A stretch of DNA of 54,062 bases, taken from positions 1 to 54,062 of IMG/VR virus record IMGVR_UViG_3300037193_000656; one strand, written 5' to 3'. Shown here piece by piece: positions 43,135 through 50,372 of the stretch. A program made the position numbers and the translations under genes. The notes beneath the pieces were generated by a model. The model had not been told where the DNA came from. It searched no databases and saw only the letters and a list, made by a program, of their open reading frames with translations. Origin of the DNA: a virus. How positions within the stretch are numbered: the stretch's first letter is position 1; each line of letters opens with the position of its first letter.

Positions 43135-43503
43135 CTAAATCTTAAAATGATCGAACAGCGATTGCACCAACTTGGAATGCCTTTTTCTGGTACCGTTCAA
43201 AATCAAATAAATACTTTCTGTTGGAAACTGTGGGTTATCCTTACCAAACCTATAAACACCCCCAGCCGCTTCAATATGGCCCCGTAGCGCTTCTACTTTC
43301 TCATGGTCGACCAAATTGCCCGTTTCCCGGTATTCGGTGGTTTTACATTGATCCGCTAATGCCTGTATTTCCTCTTTAGTCGGTCGGGTATCCCTGGCAA
43401 ATATTACCTGCAACCTTGTTCGATCAATCCCAGCACAACGGGCAAAGTTCGATAAGGTTTTAAACTTTTTTTTGATTTGCTTCTTTACTTGCTCCTTAGT
43501 CAT
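43135..43503 (-). CDS. Repressor-like DNA-binding protein with two HTH-like halves (122 aa)
   Basis: Basic N-terminus (MTKEQVKKQIKKKFKTLSNF) leads into an HTH-like stretch (ARCAGIDRTRLQVIFARDTR). A second, similar stretch lies near the C-terminus (YLILNGTRKRHSKLVQSLFD). No catalytic domain. It has its own promoter (43508-43539) carrying the repeated AT-rich core, so autoregulation is likely. It may control the operons that carry this core; this is inference. Confidence 0.65.
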   Translation of the reverse strand: MTKEQVKKQIKKKFKTLSNFARCAGIDRTRLQVIFARDTRPTKEEIQALADQCKTTEYRETGNLVDHEKVEALRGHIEAAGGVYRFGKDNPQFPTESIYLILNGTRKRHSKLVQSLFDHFKI

Positions 43504-43507
43504 AATT

Positions 43508-43539
43508 CAAATATATGACTTATTTTAAAAACTTAACAA
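43508..43539 (-). promoter_or_regulatory. Repressor promoter with inverted copy of the AT-rich core (site D)
   Basis: Minus strand: TTG (43537-43539), 21 nt, TATATTTG (43508-43515), an exact TAnnTTTG. Only 4 nt separate it from the ATG at 43503, so the mRNA may be leaderless. The plus strand reads TTATTTTAAAAACTT (43520-43534) across the spacer, inverted relative to sites A-C. Confidence 0.72.
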
Positions 43540-43571
43540 TAAAAAGGGGGATGTAACCCCCAATTAAGTTT

Positions 43572-43736
43572 TTAGCACTTCCAACAATATCCAGCCGTAC
43601 CGGTGAACACGCAACAAATTTTGGGTTCGTCCTTTTTGCTAAAAGACTTGTTTTTGCAATTCGCATAGGTGGTGCTCTGATCGGAAACCGACAAGCAAAC
43701 AGCCAATAAGGCAAATACTAAAAGAAACTTTTTCAT
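43572..43736 (-). CDS. Exported small Cys-rich peptide (54 aa)
   Basis: Lys-containing start and hydrophobic core (MKKFLLVFALLAVCLSVSDQ), then a short mature part with five Cys (CKNKSF, CCVF, CWKC). Cysteines and export suggest disulfide bonds. It reads in a different frame from a 64-codon alternative that lacks these traits. Role unknown: toxin-like, receptor-binding or exclusion peptide are options. Confidence 0.6.
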   Translation of the reverse strand: MKKFLLVFALLAVCLSVSDQSTTYANCKNKSFSKKDEPKICCVFTGTAGYCWKC

Positions 43737-43776
43737 AGTTATTGGTGAACCGCTAGGCCGGTTCCTGCCTTTTAGT

Positions 43777-44001
43777 TTACAGGTTTTGTACGTCTATGTC
43801 TGAATACCAACTATTGGCGATAAATCGAACGTAGCTACCATCCTGGGGAATGATCACCGTCCCTTCCTTTGCCGCTACGTGTATATTCCCATTGATCATT
43901 GTTACCCCGCATTCAGACCCCATAATGGAACGGTAATACACCTGGAAGTCATATTGCAACTTTATCGTAAACCGTGAATTGGGCGTTCTAAAGGTCCTCA
44001 T
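43777..44001 (-). CDS. Hypothetical protein (74 aa)
   Basis: MRTFRTPNSRFTIKLQYDFQ with beta-rich end (VIIPQDGSYVRFIANSWYSD). Overlaps the nuclease stop region by 14 nt. Unrecognised. Confidence 0.5.
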   Translation of the reverse strand: MRTFRTPNSRFTIKLQYDFQVYYRSIMGSECGVTMINGNIHVAAKEGTVIIPQDGSYVRFIANSWYSDIDVQNL

Positions 44002-44827
44002 TTAACAAGATTGTTTCAGGATGGGGGTAAACATGCTTAACCGTACACTCTTCCCGTAATGGGCACTTGCTACACCTTTTTAGCGAAGGCCTCGGAGTAA
44101 AACCAACCTGGGCCATAACCTCGAACTTTTCGAAATACTCGTTGGCTTCGTTGATGTGTCGGGCCACGTCAGTTTGATCAATTTTCACGTGGAAAAACTT
44201 CATGTCCGATACCGTCCCTTCCTTGTTGTTGGACTGGGTAACCAAAAAGTAAAATGGCGTTTCGTCGGTAATAAAATAATATTGCTTTGCCTGGATCCCG
44301 TGGTACCGCCTTTGAACCGGTGAAAACTTCCAACCATGCTTGTTATAGGATGGCGTCGTATCCCCAACCAATCCGGAATATTTCAAATCTATCACAATGT
44401 ATTGCCCAGGTTCCCAGCTTTCCCCATTATCGAAGGTCACAAAGTCCGTTGCCTTACATAACATGTCAATGGTGCCCGAAAATCTGCCCTTAGTAACGTG
44501 CCATCCGACCTTTACTATTTCCAGTTTCCAAGTAACAGTAATCAATTCCCGGACCCGTTTAGCGTTAATGGTGGCCAATCTGTATTCCGCCATCATGTCT
44601 TTACCGCTGGCCATCATCTTAGCTTTGGGGACAATACCACTTTTTGGTAAAGCTCCAAAGGCTAAAAACTCGAAATATGCCCCTAGCTCTTTAGCCCCTG
44701 GGTCCGCGTCCGGATCATCCAATATACGATCGTCAACATACTTAGCGTTTATGATAAGTCCGCACTCTTCCCCCTCTAAGTAGCTGGAAAAGTCCTTAAT
44801 GAAGCTTTGCGATATTCTTTGAATCAT
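43988..44827 (-). CDS. Cas4/RecB-like PD-(D/E)XK nuclease with Fe-S-type Cys (279 aa)
   Basis: RecB-family core: RFSGTIDMLCKATD, the catalytic YIVIDLKYSG, and GIQAKQYYFI with the QxxxY motif. Cys22 plus C252, C255 and C261 (RCSKCPLREECT) have the one-plus-three pattern that holds a 4Fe-4S cluster in Cas4 and AddB. No CRISPR genes are near, so a phage exonuclease paired with the ERF-type annealing protein is likely. Confidence 0.78.
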   Translation of the reverse strand: MIQRISQSFIKDFSSYLEGEECGLIINAKYVDDRILDDPDADPGAKELGAYFEFLAFGALPKSGIVPKAKMMASGKDMMAEYRLATINAKRVRELITVTWKLEIVKVGWHVTKGRFSGTIDMLCKATDFVTFDNGESWEPGQYIVIDLKYSGLVGDTTPSYNKHGWKFSPVQRRYHGIQAKQYYFITDETPFYFLVTQSNNKEGTVSDMKFFHVKIDQTDVARHINEANEYFEKFEVMAQVGFTPRPSLKRCSKCPLREECTVKHVYPHPETILLNEDL

Positions 44828-45141
44828 TGTTGTGCCGCGTTTTCGTTTTCCTTGATCATTTTAATCCACTCTTCCGCCCGTTGTCTGGCTTCCCCGGCTG
44901 TGCTATCTGATTCGATATGATCATACCAACTTTTTACAATCGACTCATTGTGCCAAATGTGTGTGTTTACCCTGGGGAATTCAGCTAAGTTGACATAATC
45001 CCCACTAGCCTGCACATCCTGTTCGATTACATATTTACCAAATTGGCTTTCAACCATTGGGATTTTATTTGTATACATCGAAAACCCCGCAATGATCATA
45101 AATATGCCGGTTACAATTAAAACAATGCCCATAGCTTTCAT
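44824..45141 (-). CDS. Membrane-anchored protein (105 aa)
   Basis: MKAMGIVLIVTGIFMIIAGF is a signal anchor; the rest is soluble and charged with a C-terminal helix (GEARQRAEEWIKMIKENENA). Overlaps both neighbours by 4 nt. Confidence 0.6.
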   Translation of the reverse strand: MKAMGIVLIVTGIFMIIAGFSMYTNKIPMVESQFGKYVIEQDVQASGDYVNLAEFPRVNTHIWHNESIVKSWYDHIESDSTAGEARQRAEEWIKMIKENENAAQQ

Positions 45142-45308
45142 TCAATTTCAACTTTAACGGTAGTTGTAATCTTCCCTTTCTGGACGGCCTCACATCCCCC
45201 ACGCGGGCACGGGATCATCCGGCCCTTAGTCCTGGATGTTATGTTACATCGCTCACATACGTAAAAAGGCACTATGGTTGTGCTGATGCTGTTGGATGGT
45301 AGTTTCAT
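45138..45308 (-). CDS. Small zinc-ribbon protein (56 aa)
   Basis: FYVCERCNITSRTKGR followed by CPRGGCEA: two Cys pairs in a zinc ribbon. Begins with ATG at 45308, overlapping the upstream stop by 4 nt. A DNA- or RNA-binding partner is plausible. Confidence 0.6.
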   Translation of the reverse strand: MKLPSNSISTTIVPFYVCERCNITSRTKGRMIPCPRGGCEAVQKGKITTTVKVEIE

Positions 45309-45511
45309 TCCGTTAACTTAAAATATTTCAATAGTCCAATTGCTAAAACTCCTGTCCCGACGCCCATATAGAAAATACAGGACGTAAGGGTCCTTTGATA
45401 AGTACACCATATTTCGGCCTCTTCTTTCCCGGGATTAGATACAATAACAAACACAATGAATCCAAAGTCAATAAAGATCAAAAGCGCACCTATTAAAATA
45501 ACCCATTTCAT
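45305..45511 (-). CDS. Small two-pass membrane protein (68 aa)
   Basis: MKWVILIGALLIFIDFGFIV is the first segment and YMGVGTGVLAIGLLKYF the second. Overlaps both neighbours by 4 nt. Unrecognised. Confidence 0.6.
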   Translation of the reverse strand: MKWVILIGALLIFIDFGFIVFVIVSNPGKEEAEIWCTYQRTLTSCIFYMGVGTGVLAIGLLKYFKLTE

Positions 45512-46305
45512 CGCTTTAACCCCTCTTTCAACCCTTCCAGGGTCGTTTCCTGTTCCGCTGATAACGAATAAGTCTTACGGACATTCTCAACCGTAAGCGT
45601 TCCACCCATAATGGACCGAACAACTTGGTTAAACTGTTCCGCGTTCAATTTCTCCAATCCTTTTTCGTCCCGTTGGGCTGCGTGTCCGTCGTCATCTTCC
45701 CCGCCTTGTGGAAGCCCTAAAACACTTTCCAGGGTAGCCCGCCGTAAATAGCTTATTGTTGATTTCATCGCCTGGATACCGTTCTTACCCCCCGATGTAT
45801 CCAGCCCAAATGAAAGCGTAGTGCTTTTAGAATGACCACCCACGTGGGATAAAATGCAAGTCACTTCTATTTCACCTTTTTCGTTTTTGCCATCCTTCCA
45901 GTCATGAGAAAGCCCCGCATTACCTTCCGCCTCTTTTACGGTATTGATTAAATTGTCGAGGTCGGAATATTTGTAAGATGCTCCACGTTTCCCGGAATTG
46001 GTTTCCTTAAAATCTGCCTCCCTGTTCTTTTTGATCGCTGGAACAGTCTTCAAAAATTCGGCCTTTGCTTCATTGAATTCCAATTCCGCTATACGCTTGA
46101 TTTCAGCATTCCGCAAATCAATTAATGATTTGATTTCTTCCATGGACCTGTTTGCCTGCAGGGCCATTACGATCATGTTGTCCGGGGTCGGTTTAACTTG
46201 CGCCGGAACGGTAGAGCGCTTCGGGGTAATACCTTTCTTTTTCGGTCCCGGGGATACTAATTTGGGTTCCTCTTTTCCTTCGGGCCTTGCGTTTGCTGCA
46301 TCCAT
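45508..46305 (-). CDS. ERF-family single-strand annealing protein (265 aa)
   Basis: The segment ASYKYSDLDNLINTVKEAEG plus LSHDWKDGKNEKGEIEVTC is the ERF signature, and RRATLESVLGLPQGGEDDDG follows. It anneals single strands in phage recombination. The N-terminal Pro/Lys region is disordered. It lies next to the Cas4-like nuclease, the standard annealase-exonuclease pairing. Confidence 0.82.
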   Translation of the reverse strand: MDAANARPEGKEEPKLVSPGPKKKGITPKRSTVPAQVKPTPDNMIVMALQANRSMEEIKSLIDLRNAEIKRIAELEFNEAKAEFLKTVPAIKKNREADFKETNSGKRGASYKYSDLDNLINTVKEAEGNAGLSHDWKDGKNEKGEIEVTCILSHVGGHSKSTTLSFGLDTSGGKNGIQAMKSTISYLRRATLESVLGLPQGGEDDDGHAAQRDEKGLEKLNAEQFNQVVRSIMGGTLTVENVRKTYSLSAEQETTLEGLKEGLKR

Positions 46306-46417
46306 TTATCCTTGTGTTTAATTTTTTAATAATCAATGAAGTCTTTTGCGGGCTGCTTACCAATTGCTGGTAATGAAAGGAACGGATAGCCCGTAATAAT
46401 TTTTCCCGTTTAGTCAT
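46193..46417 (-). CDS. Possible small basic protein, overlaps ERF gene (74 aa)
   Basis: MTKREKLLRAIRSFHYQQLV reads well for about 37 codons, then the frame overlaps the ERF gene start by 113 nt with basic, low-complexity sequence. The first part could be a short real gene; the overlapped part looks like a shadow. Confidence 0.3.
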   Translation of the reverse strand: MTKREKLLRAIRSFHYQQLVSSPQKTSLIIKKLNTRINGCSKRKARRKRGTQISIPGTEKERYYPEALYRSGAS

Positions 46418-46421
46418 AGAA

Positions 46422-46649
46422 CTAAAAAAATATCATCATCACTATTGAATGTAATGTGTCTTCCATAAATTCCCCTATCAATTCCCCAAGAAAGACCACG
46501 GCTAAATCGTAAAATAACCACCACAATAATAGGATAATGACTTTCCGCCACATCTTCTTCCGGTAACCATTCCACATTGCCTTCGTGGCTTCTTTTGAAA
46601 TGGCCCGGCCTTCCTTGTTAATGGCCTGCAATTCTTCAAAGCTTTCCAT
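46422..46649 (-). CDS. Small membrane protein (75 aa)
   Basis: Polar N-terminus (MESFEELQAINKEGRAISKE), then hydrophobic region KVIILLLWWLFYDLAVVFLG and a hydrophobic end (MMIFF). Unrecognised. Confidence 0.55.
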   Translation of the reverse strand: MESFEELQAINKEGRAISKEATKAMWNGYRKKMWRKVIILLLWWLFYDLAVVFLGELIGEFMEDTLHSIVMMIFF

Positions 46650-46658
46650 TGCAATAAT

Positions 46659-46946
46659 TTACTTTAACCCAAAAACCTGAAGAATTAACCTTAAATGAAT
46701 GGCCGCATTAATCCCCATTATAACATGCATCCCTGTTTTATTATTAAATGGGAGGAAAAGCCAATAAATTACAAATCCAATAACTACCCCGATCGCCAAA
46801 AACATTATAGCCGCGAAAATACATTGCGCTTTGTCAATACTCCACATTTTCTTCCGGGCGCATCGTGCCACCAATTCTGCGTCTGATTCTAAATCCAATA
46901 GCTCTTTAATGCTATTGAAATTTTTTAAGTCCTGGTATTCTTTCAT
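46659..46946 (-). CDS. Small two-pass membrane protein (95 aa)
   Basis: Charged N-terminus, then AAIMFLAIGVVIGFVIYWLF and MGINAAIHLRLILQVFG. Unrecognised. Confidence 0.55.
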   Translation of the reverse strand: MKEYQDLKNFNSIKELLDLESDAELVARCARKKMWSIDKAQCIFAAIMFLAIGVVIGFVIYWLFLPFNNKTGMHVIMGINAAIHLRLILQVFGLK

Positions 46947-46957
46947 TTTTTATGCAA

Positions 46958-47188
46958 TCAATCTGTGAACATGTCTACGATCTTACCCAAAACCAAAAAC
47001 ATTGCCCCCATCCCAAACAATACCCAAACCGGCCATGACATTGCCAATTGTTGCCGTGGTGTCAACTGGGCTGTTATGATATCGCCATACTTAAAATATT
47101 GCAAATAGATAGAAATCCCTAAGGCCCCGAACATGCATAATGCCCCTATGCTAACAAGGCCCAAAACAATGTAATCGCGCCCTTTCAT
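46958..47188 (-). CDS. Small two-pass membrane protein (76 aa)
   Basis: MKGRDYIVLGLVSIGALCMF and MSWPVWVLFGMGAMFLVLG are the two membrane parts. Overlaps the 50-aa gene by 4 nt. Confidence 0.55.
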   Translation of the reverse strand: MKGRDYIVLGLVSIGALCMFGALGISIYLQYFKYGDIITAQLTPRQQLAMSWPVWVLFGMGAMFLVLGKIVDMFTD

Positions 47189-47337
47189 TTGGTGATGCTG
47201 AAAATCTGATACCTGTTACGTTCCGGCAACTGCTCAAAGGCTTCTTCTATACTGTTGGCCTTTATGGGATCCGAAAATAATTGAATGATTCCGCCTTTCC
47301 TGACTTCTAATCGGGAAACAAAAATATACTTTTTCAT
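47185..47337 (-). CDS. Hypothetical protein, first gene after element A (50 aa)
   Basis: MKKYIFVSRLEVRKGGIIQL, then a short helix and a beta end. Its ATG lies 23 nt after the -7-like box at 47360. Unrecognised. Confidence 0.55.
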   Translation of the reverse strand: MKKYIFVSRLEVRKGGIIQLFSDPIKANSIEEAFEQLPERNRYQIFSITK

Positions 47338-47359
47338 ACCGTCATGTTGTTTGATGACC

Positions 47360-47393
47360 TAAATGTATGTTAAAGTTTTTAAAATAACAACAA
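47360..47393 (-). promoter_or_regulatory. Candidate promoter with repeated 22-bp element (site A)
   Basis: The identical 22-bp element (47372-47393) with TTG at 47388-47390, 20 nt and a -7-like TACATTTA (47360-47367), one base off TAnnTTTG. It lies just after the strong terminator and would drive the first early operon. Confidence 0.65.
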
Positions 47394-47401
47394 CACAAAA
47401 T

Positions 47402-47430
47402 AAAAAACCCCAAACTTTTTGGTCTGGGGT
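47402..47430 (-). terminator. Strong terminator at the end of the late genes
   Basis: Minus strand: ACCCCAGAC (47422-47430), a six-base loop, GTTTGGGGT (47407-47415), then TTTTTT. It closes the lysis module and isolates it from promoter A. Confidence 0.85.
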
Positions 47431-47461
47431 CTTTCGAGATAAGAGAGAAAGGAAAATCTTA

Positions 47462-47809
47462 CTACGCTTCTGGTGTGCTAGGATTTGGGTTTTCCGGTTC
47501 CGGAAGATTCGGTATCGTCGATTTTGTATCGTCGATGATAGCCTGAATTTTATCTACTTCGGCCTGCAATTGTTCCGGGGTCGCTCCCTGGGCAATTTGG
47601 TCCTTTAGCGCTTGTACTTCCGCCTGCAGCGCTCCCAACGCGTTTGCTACTTCCTGTTGTTCGGTGTCTACCGTGTTTTGAAGCTCGGTAACCTTGTTTT
47701 GGAGATCTTGAATTGATGCCATTGCTTTTTTTATTAAAGTTTTTAATTGTTTAAGTAAATCAACCGTCGTTTGGTCCGGATGGTTATGTACGTGGACGTG
47801 AATTTGCAT
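47462..47809 (-). CDS. Coiled-coil protein with His-rich start (115 aa)
   Basis: Starts [20 protein letters not shown] and continues as a heptad coiled coil ([20 protein letters not shown]) with a Pro/Asn-rich end. It is the last gene before the terminator. Structural or lysis-related; no family recognised. Confidence 0.6.
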   Translation of the reverse strand: MQIHVHVHNHPDQTTVDLLKQLKTLIKKAMASIQDLQNKVTELQNTVDTEQQEVANALGALQAEVQALKDQIAQGATPEQLQAEVDKIQAIIDDTKSTIPNLPEPENPNPSTPEA

Positions 47810-47813
47810 AAAA

Positions 47814-48434
47814 TTAATCTTTTAGCGCCAAATAAGCCGTTTCAATCCCCAGTGCAATCAACAGGCCCGTTATGATTTTGTTTTTTTCCTTCCGCTTTTC
47901 TTCCAACCGGTCCCGCTCTCTTTTTAATCGATCCCCCCGGGCTTCGCTTTCCCGTAACATTTTGGCATCAATAGCCTCTTCGTTTACGTCCGCCTGCACA
48001 AAGGCTTTAAATTCCTTGTCCTGGATAAATATGTGGTGTTTCAAGCTGTCATTCTGTTGGGTCAACAAATCAATTGCATCATTCTTTGCCCGCAAAACCA
48101 CCTGCACTATTGGATCCTGTGGAGGTAGTGCCGCTTCCAAACTATCTGCCCTTGCCCTGGCTGCCCTGATTTCTTTATCCTGTCGCTTCGTTTGGGCGAT
48201 CTGTCGTTGGGCCCTACGTTCCCACTCAGAAGAAACGCTATCCTTATAGGCCCTTTCCCGGGCTTTTGCAGCCCTCCAAACCTTCATGGTGTCTTGATAT
48301 ACAATTTCTTTCTTGTCGTCCTGTGGTTTATAGCTCGATAGCAACCACAACAGTATAATAACCGCAATGGACAAAACCGCAATTGCCCAGTTTTTCCAAT
48401 TTCTTACACGGGATGGTTTAACCTCGCTTTCCAA
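47814..48434 (-). CDS. Spanin-like coiled-coil membrane protein (206 aa)
   Basis: Starts with TTG. Membrane segment [20 protein letters not shown] at about residues 14-33, a long Lys/Glu coiled coil and a second hydrophobic stretch at the end ([18 protein letters not shown]). The layout fits a unimolecular spanin-like protein that spans the cell wall gap, though a lipoprotein signal is not seen. Confidence 0.55.
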   Translation of the reverse strand: MESEVKPSRVRNWKNWAIAVLSIAVIILLWLLSSYKPQDDKKEIVYQDTMKVWRAAKARERAYKDSVSSEWERRAQRQIAQTKRQDKEIRAARARADSLEAALPPQDPIVQVVLRAKNDAIDLLTQQNDSLKHHIFIQDKEFKAFVQADVNEEAIDAKMLRESEARGDRLKRERDRLEEKRKEKNKIITGLLIALGIETAYLALKD

Positions 48435-48435
48435 A

Positions 48436-48465
48436 TTTATGATCGATTACCCATAGCTACCTTTG
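48436..48465 (+). promoter_or_regulatory. Candidate plus-strand promoter
   Basis: TTTAT at 48436-48440, then about 19 nt, and TACCTTTG at 48458-48465 (exact TAnnTTTG). It lies about 100 nt upstream of the plus-strand 59-aa gene. The leader between them has a CCGGGGA/TCCCCGG stem (48480-48486 with 48526-48532) followed by T-rich sequence, a possible attenuator. Confidence 0.45.
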
Positions 48466-48565
48466 AAGTATAAAAAGTACCGGGGACAAGAGACGTTTTT
48501 GAGCCCGTCCCTACAACAGACAAAATCCCCGGCCTTTTCTAAACACCTTTTAACACGCACAATTT

Positions 48566-48745
48566 ATGAAAACAGCATGGCAAAATGAAATCGATAAACT
48601 TTCTGAAATGGAATTTAACAACCTCGATACTATCATCAATCTAAAAAAAGAACAATTGGCCGCTTATGACCGGTTCTTAAAAAGAGCTATCAACATCGCC
48701 ACGGCCGTTGTTACCCTGGGCGTTGGATTGCTTATATTTTTATAG
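48566..48745 (+). CDS. Plus-strand membrane-anchored peptide (59 aa)
   Basis: The only convincing plus-strand gene: MKTAWQNEIDKLSEMEFNNL, a helix, then IATAVVTLGVGLLIFL as a C-terminal membrane segment. Its 3' end overlaps the 56-aa holin-like gene by 14 nt on the opposite strand. It sits between spanin-like and holin-like genes, so a lysis antagonist is possible (inference). Confidence 0.6.
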   Translation: MKTAWQNEIDKLSEMEFNNLDTIINLKKEQLAAYDRFLKRAINIATAVVTLGVGLLIFL

Positions 48746-48902
48746 CCCCCATCAATCCCGCTATTCGAAGCAAGACCACTATTAAGTCGGCTATCAATAG
48801 AATGTTTACAATGTTCCTGGTCACCTGATCGGTTGGCCGGTTGTTCACATAAAACGCTATTCCTATGGTAATCAGGAAAAGCGCTATCATTAATGTTGTC
48901 AT
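48732..48902 (-). CDS. Two-pass holin candidate (56 aa)
   Basis: MTTLMIALFLITIGIAFYVN and NIVNILLIADLIVVLLRIAG form two membrane segments joined by a short loop. Start overlaps the amidase stop by 4 nt (ATGA). Size and position fit a class II-type holin. Confidence 0.6.
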   Translation of the reverse strand: MTTLMIALFLITIGIAFYVNNRPTDQVTRNIVNILLIADLIVVLLRIAGLMGAIKI

Positions 48903-49378
48903 GCCATAGGTAACGCTGGGGTCTTATAAATGTTCTTTTCCTCCACGCCGATCGATCGCAACCACGTGGGGACATCAAACGACGGACAGGCTTTATTGGG
49001 GTCAAATTGCCTATGCCCTGCCACCAAAATATCCGGATAACGGGCAATCTTATCGAGCACGTATTTACGCATGGTTTCTTCCTGGGCCTTAGTGCGGGTA
49101 TCTTTAGCAGGTTTCCCACCGACGTACACAACATGCCGCGAAACCCCATTTATCCCCTTTACGCCGTTGGTGATTTCCCAGGGGTCCACCTCGTTATCAT
49201 CATCGTAAGGGACTAAGTTGATCAATACCCCGTTTAGTAATATCATATCCGAATAACCCACCTGTTTCCATCCGCGTCCTTTTGGTGGTGGTGCGGTATG
49301 CCAAAATCTGATGTCCTCAGGAAGTACACGCATGCCCGCGGGCGTGTCCGTGCAATGGATGACCAAATACTTTATCAT
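48899..49378 (-). CDS. N-acetylmuramoyl-L-alanine amidase, endolysin (159 aa)
   Basis: Amidase_2/T7 lysozyme-like: VIHCTDTP with Zn ligand His8, GWKQVGYSDMI with the Tyr42, and AGHRQFDPNKACPSFDVPTW with His122, Lys129 and Cys131 in the positions of the T7 lysozyme ligands. No signal peptide, so it needs a holin. It overlaps the 136-aa gene and the 56-aa holin-like gene by 4 nt each. Confidence 0.88.
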   Translation of the reverse strand: MIKYLVIHCTDTPAGMRVLPEDIRFWHTAPPPKGRGWKQVGYSDMILLNGVLINLVPYDDDNEVDPWEITNGVKGINGVSRHVVYVGGKPAKDTRTKAQEETMRKYVLDKIARYPDILVAGHRQFDPNKACPSFDVPTWLRSIGVEEKNIYKTPALPMA

Positions 49379-49785
49379 TTGCTTAATAATTCTTTGATGG
49401 CTACCGAAATGGTTAATAGTGTGCTGATGGCTAACATTACCCCCACAATCTTAGTCCTGATATCATCCCATGTAAAAGTCTTCCCCTTCTCAATCTTTCC
49501 CAATCGACTATCAAAAGATTTGATTGAATCTTTCATGGATTCAACATCCTTTTTTATGTCCCGGTTGTTTTCCGTTGTCGTCCGTAAATCCATTTGCATA
49601 GTATCCACAACCGAACGCATTCCCGGGGTACGGTGAACCGAACTACCTTGCAAAATTTCAAGGATTATTTGCAGTTTTTCATCTGTGTGATGTTGTACGC
49701 GTTGCTGTTCCATTAATATTTCGTCCTGCTTATTTAGACGGCTTATTAAATCTTCATTCGTGGTATGATGGGGTCTTTTACTCAT
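49375..49785 (-). CDS. Coiled-coil membrane protein, lysis module (136 aa)
   Basis: Long coiled coil (NKQDEILMEQQRVQHHTDEK) followed by a C-terminal membrane segment (KIVGVMLAISTLLTISVAIK). XhlA-like holin partners have this layout. It lies directly upstream of the amidase. Confidence 0.55.
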   Translation of the reverse strand: MSKRPHHTTNEDLISRLNKQDEILMEQQRVQHHTDEKLQIILEILQGSSVHRTPGMRSVVDTMQMDLRTTTENNRDIKKDVESMKDSIKSFDSRLGKIEKGKTFTWDDIRTKIVGVMLAISTLLTISVAIKELLSK

Positions 49786-49942
49786 GGCTGGTGTGAAACA
49801 ATTGCATGATTAAAGTCACAATTGTAATAAGCAGGCATAAGAAAATAATAAACCCGGTCTTTCGTTCGTGGCGATCCCGCGCGTCGACCTTCTTTTCCAA
49901 CGTGCTTACCCGGTCTTCAATGTTTTTCTTTGGATACTGCAT
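49778..49942 (-). CDS. Small coiled-coil membrane protein (54 aa)
   Basis: Start at ATG 49942 (MQYPKKNIEDRVSTLEKKVD). After a short helix there is a membrane segment (FIIFLCLLITIVTLIMQLF). Overlaps both neighbours. A second holin or holin partner is possible. Confidence 0.5.
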   Translation of the reverse strand: MQYPKKNIEDRVSTLEKKVDARDRHERKTGFIIFLCLLITIVTLIMQLFHTSHE

Positions 49943-50369
49943 AAGCAAAAATAATAATCTTCGCAATGTTCCAAGTCATTTTTATGCTATTAAAAGGTTC
50001 ACCATAGGAAAGGAAGTAAAAAACCGTGTCTACTGCATGGATCCATAAAAATACTGTAGCCGATAAAACGTAGGCTTTCTGATAAATCGATAACTCCCTT
50101 TCCGCCATCACCATCCCCAGCGCCATTAACACATGGATAACGTGGACACCACCCAAAAAAATGTATGTGTCTGGGAACAGCGTTTTATCTGCTAACGGGA
50201 AAAAATCTATGCGCTCTGAGTCATCGGGGAAAGTCCAGGTATCAACCTTTATTTCGTGACTACAATGCGGGCATTTGTAAGGTTTATACCGGTCTGGGCC
50301 CACGTCTGGGGCAAATAAAAAGAAAGTGCTAACCGTTAAGGAAAGCAACATCAATGCCGGCCGGATCAT
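49917..50369 (-). CDS. Membrane protein with zinc-ribbon-like loop (150 aa)
   Basis: Signal-like start, then YKCPHCSHEIKVDTW and several membrane segments (LGGVHVIHVLMALGMVM, AYVLSATVFLWIHAVDTVFY, IAKIIIFAYAV). Unrecognised; lies at the start of the lysis-type membrane genes. Confidence 0.55.
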   Translation of the reverse strand: MIRPALMLLSLTVSTFFLFAPDVGPDRYKPYKCPHCSHEIKVDTWTFPDDSERIDFFPLADKTLFPDTYIFLGGVHVIHVLMALGMVMAERELSIYQKAYVLSATVFLWIHAVDTVFYFLSYGEPFNSIKMTWNIAKIIIFAYAVSKEKH

Positions 50370-50372
50370 GCC

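Noticed and set aside
43520-43714. 64-codon minus-strand frame (starts MPYWLFACRF)
   Set aside because: Overlaps the signal-peptide Cys-rich 54-aa frame, which is more gene-like, and would run over the repressor promoter.
47735-47750. Further copy of the AT-rich core
   Set aside because: Only a short part (AAAGTTTTTAA) matches and it lies inside a coding region.
48664-49149. 161-codon minus-strand frame across the lysis genes
   Set aside because: Lies in a wrong frame over the amidase; the 56-aa two-pass frame fits the gap better.
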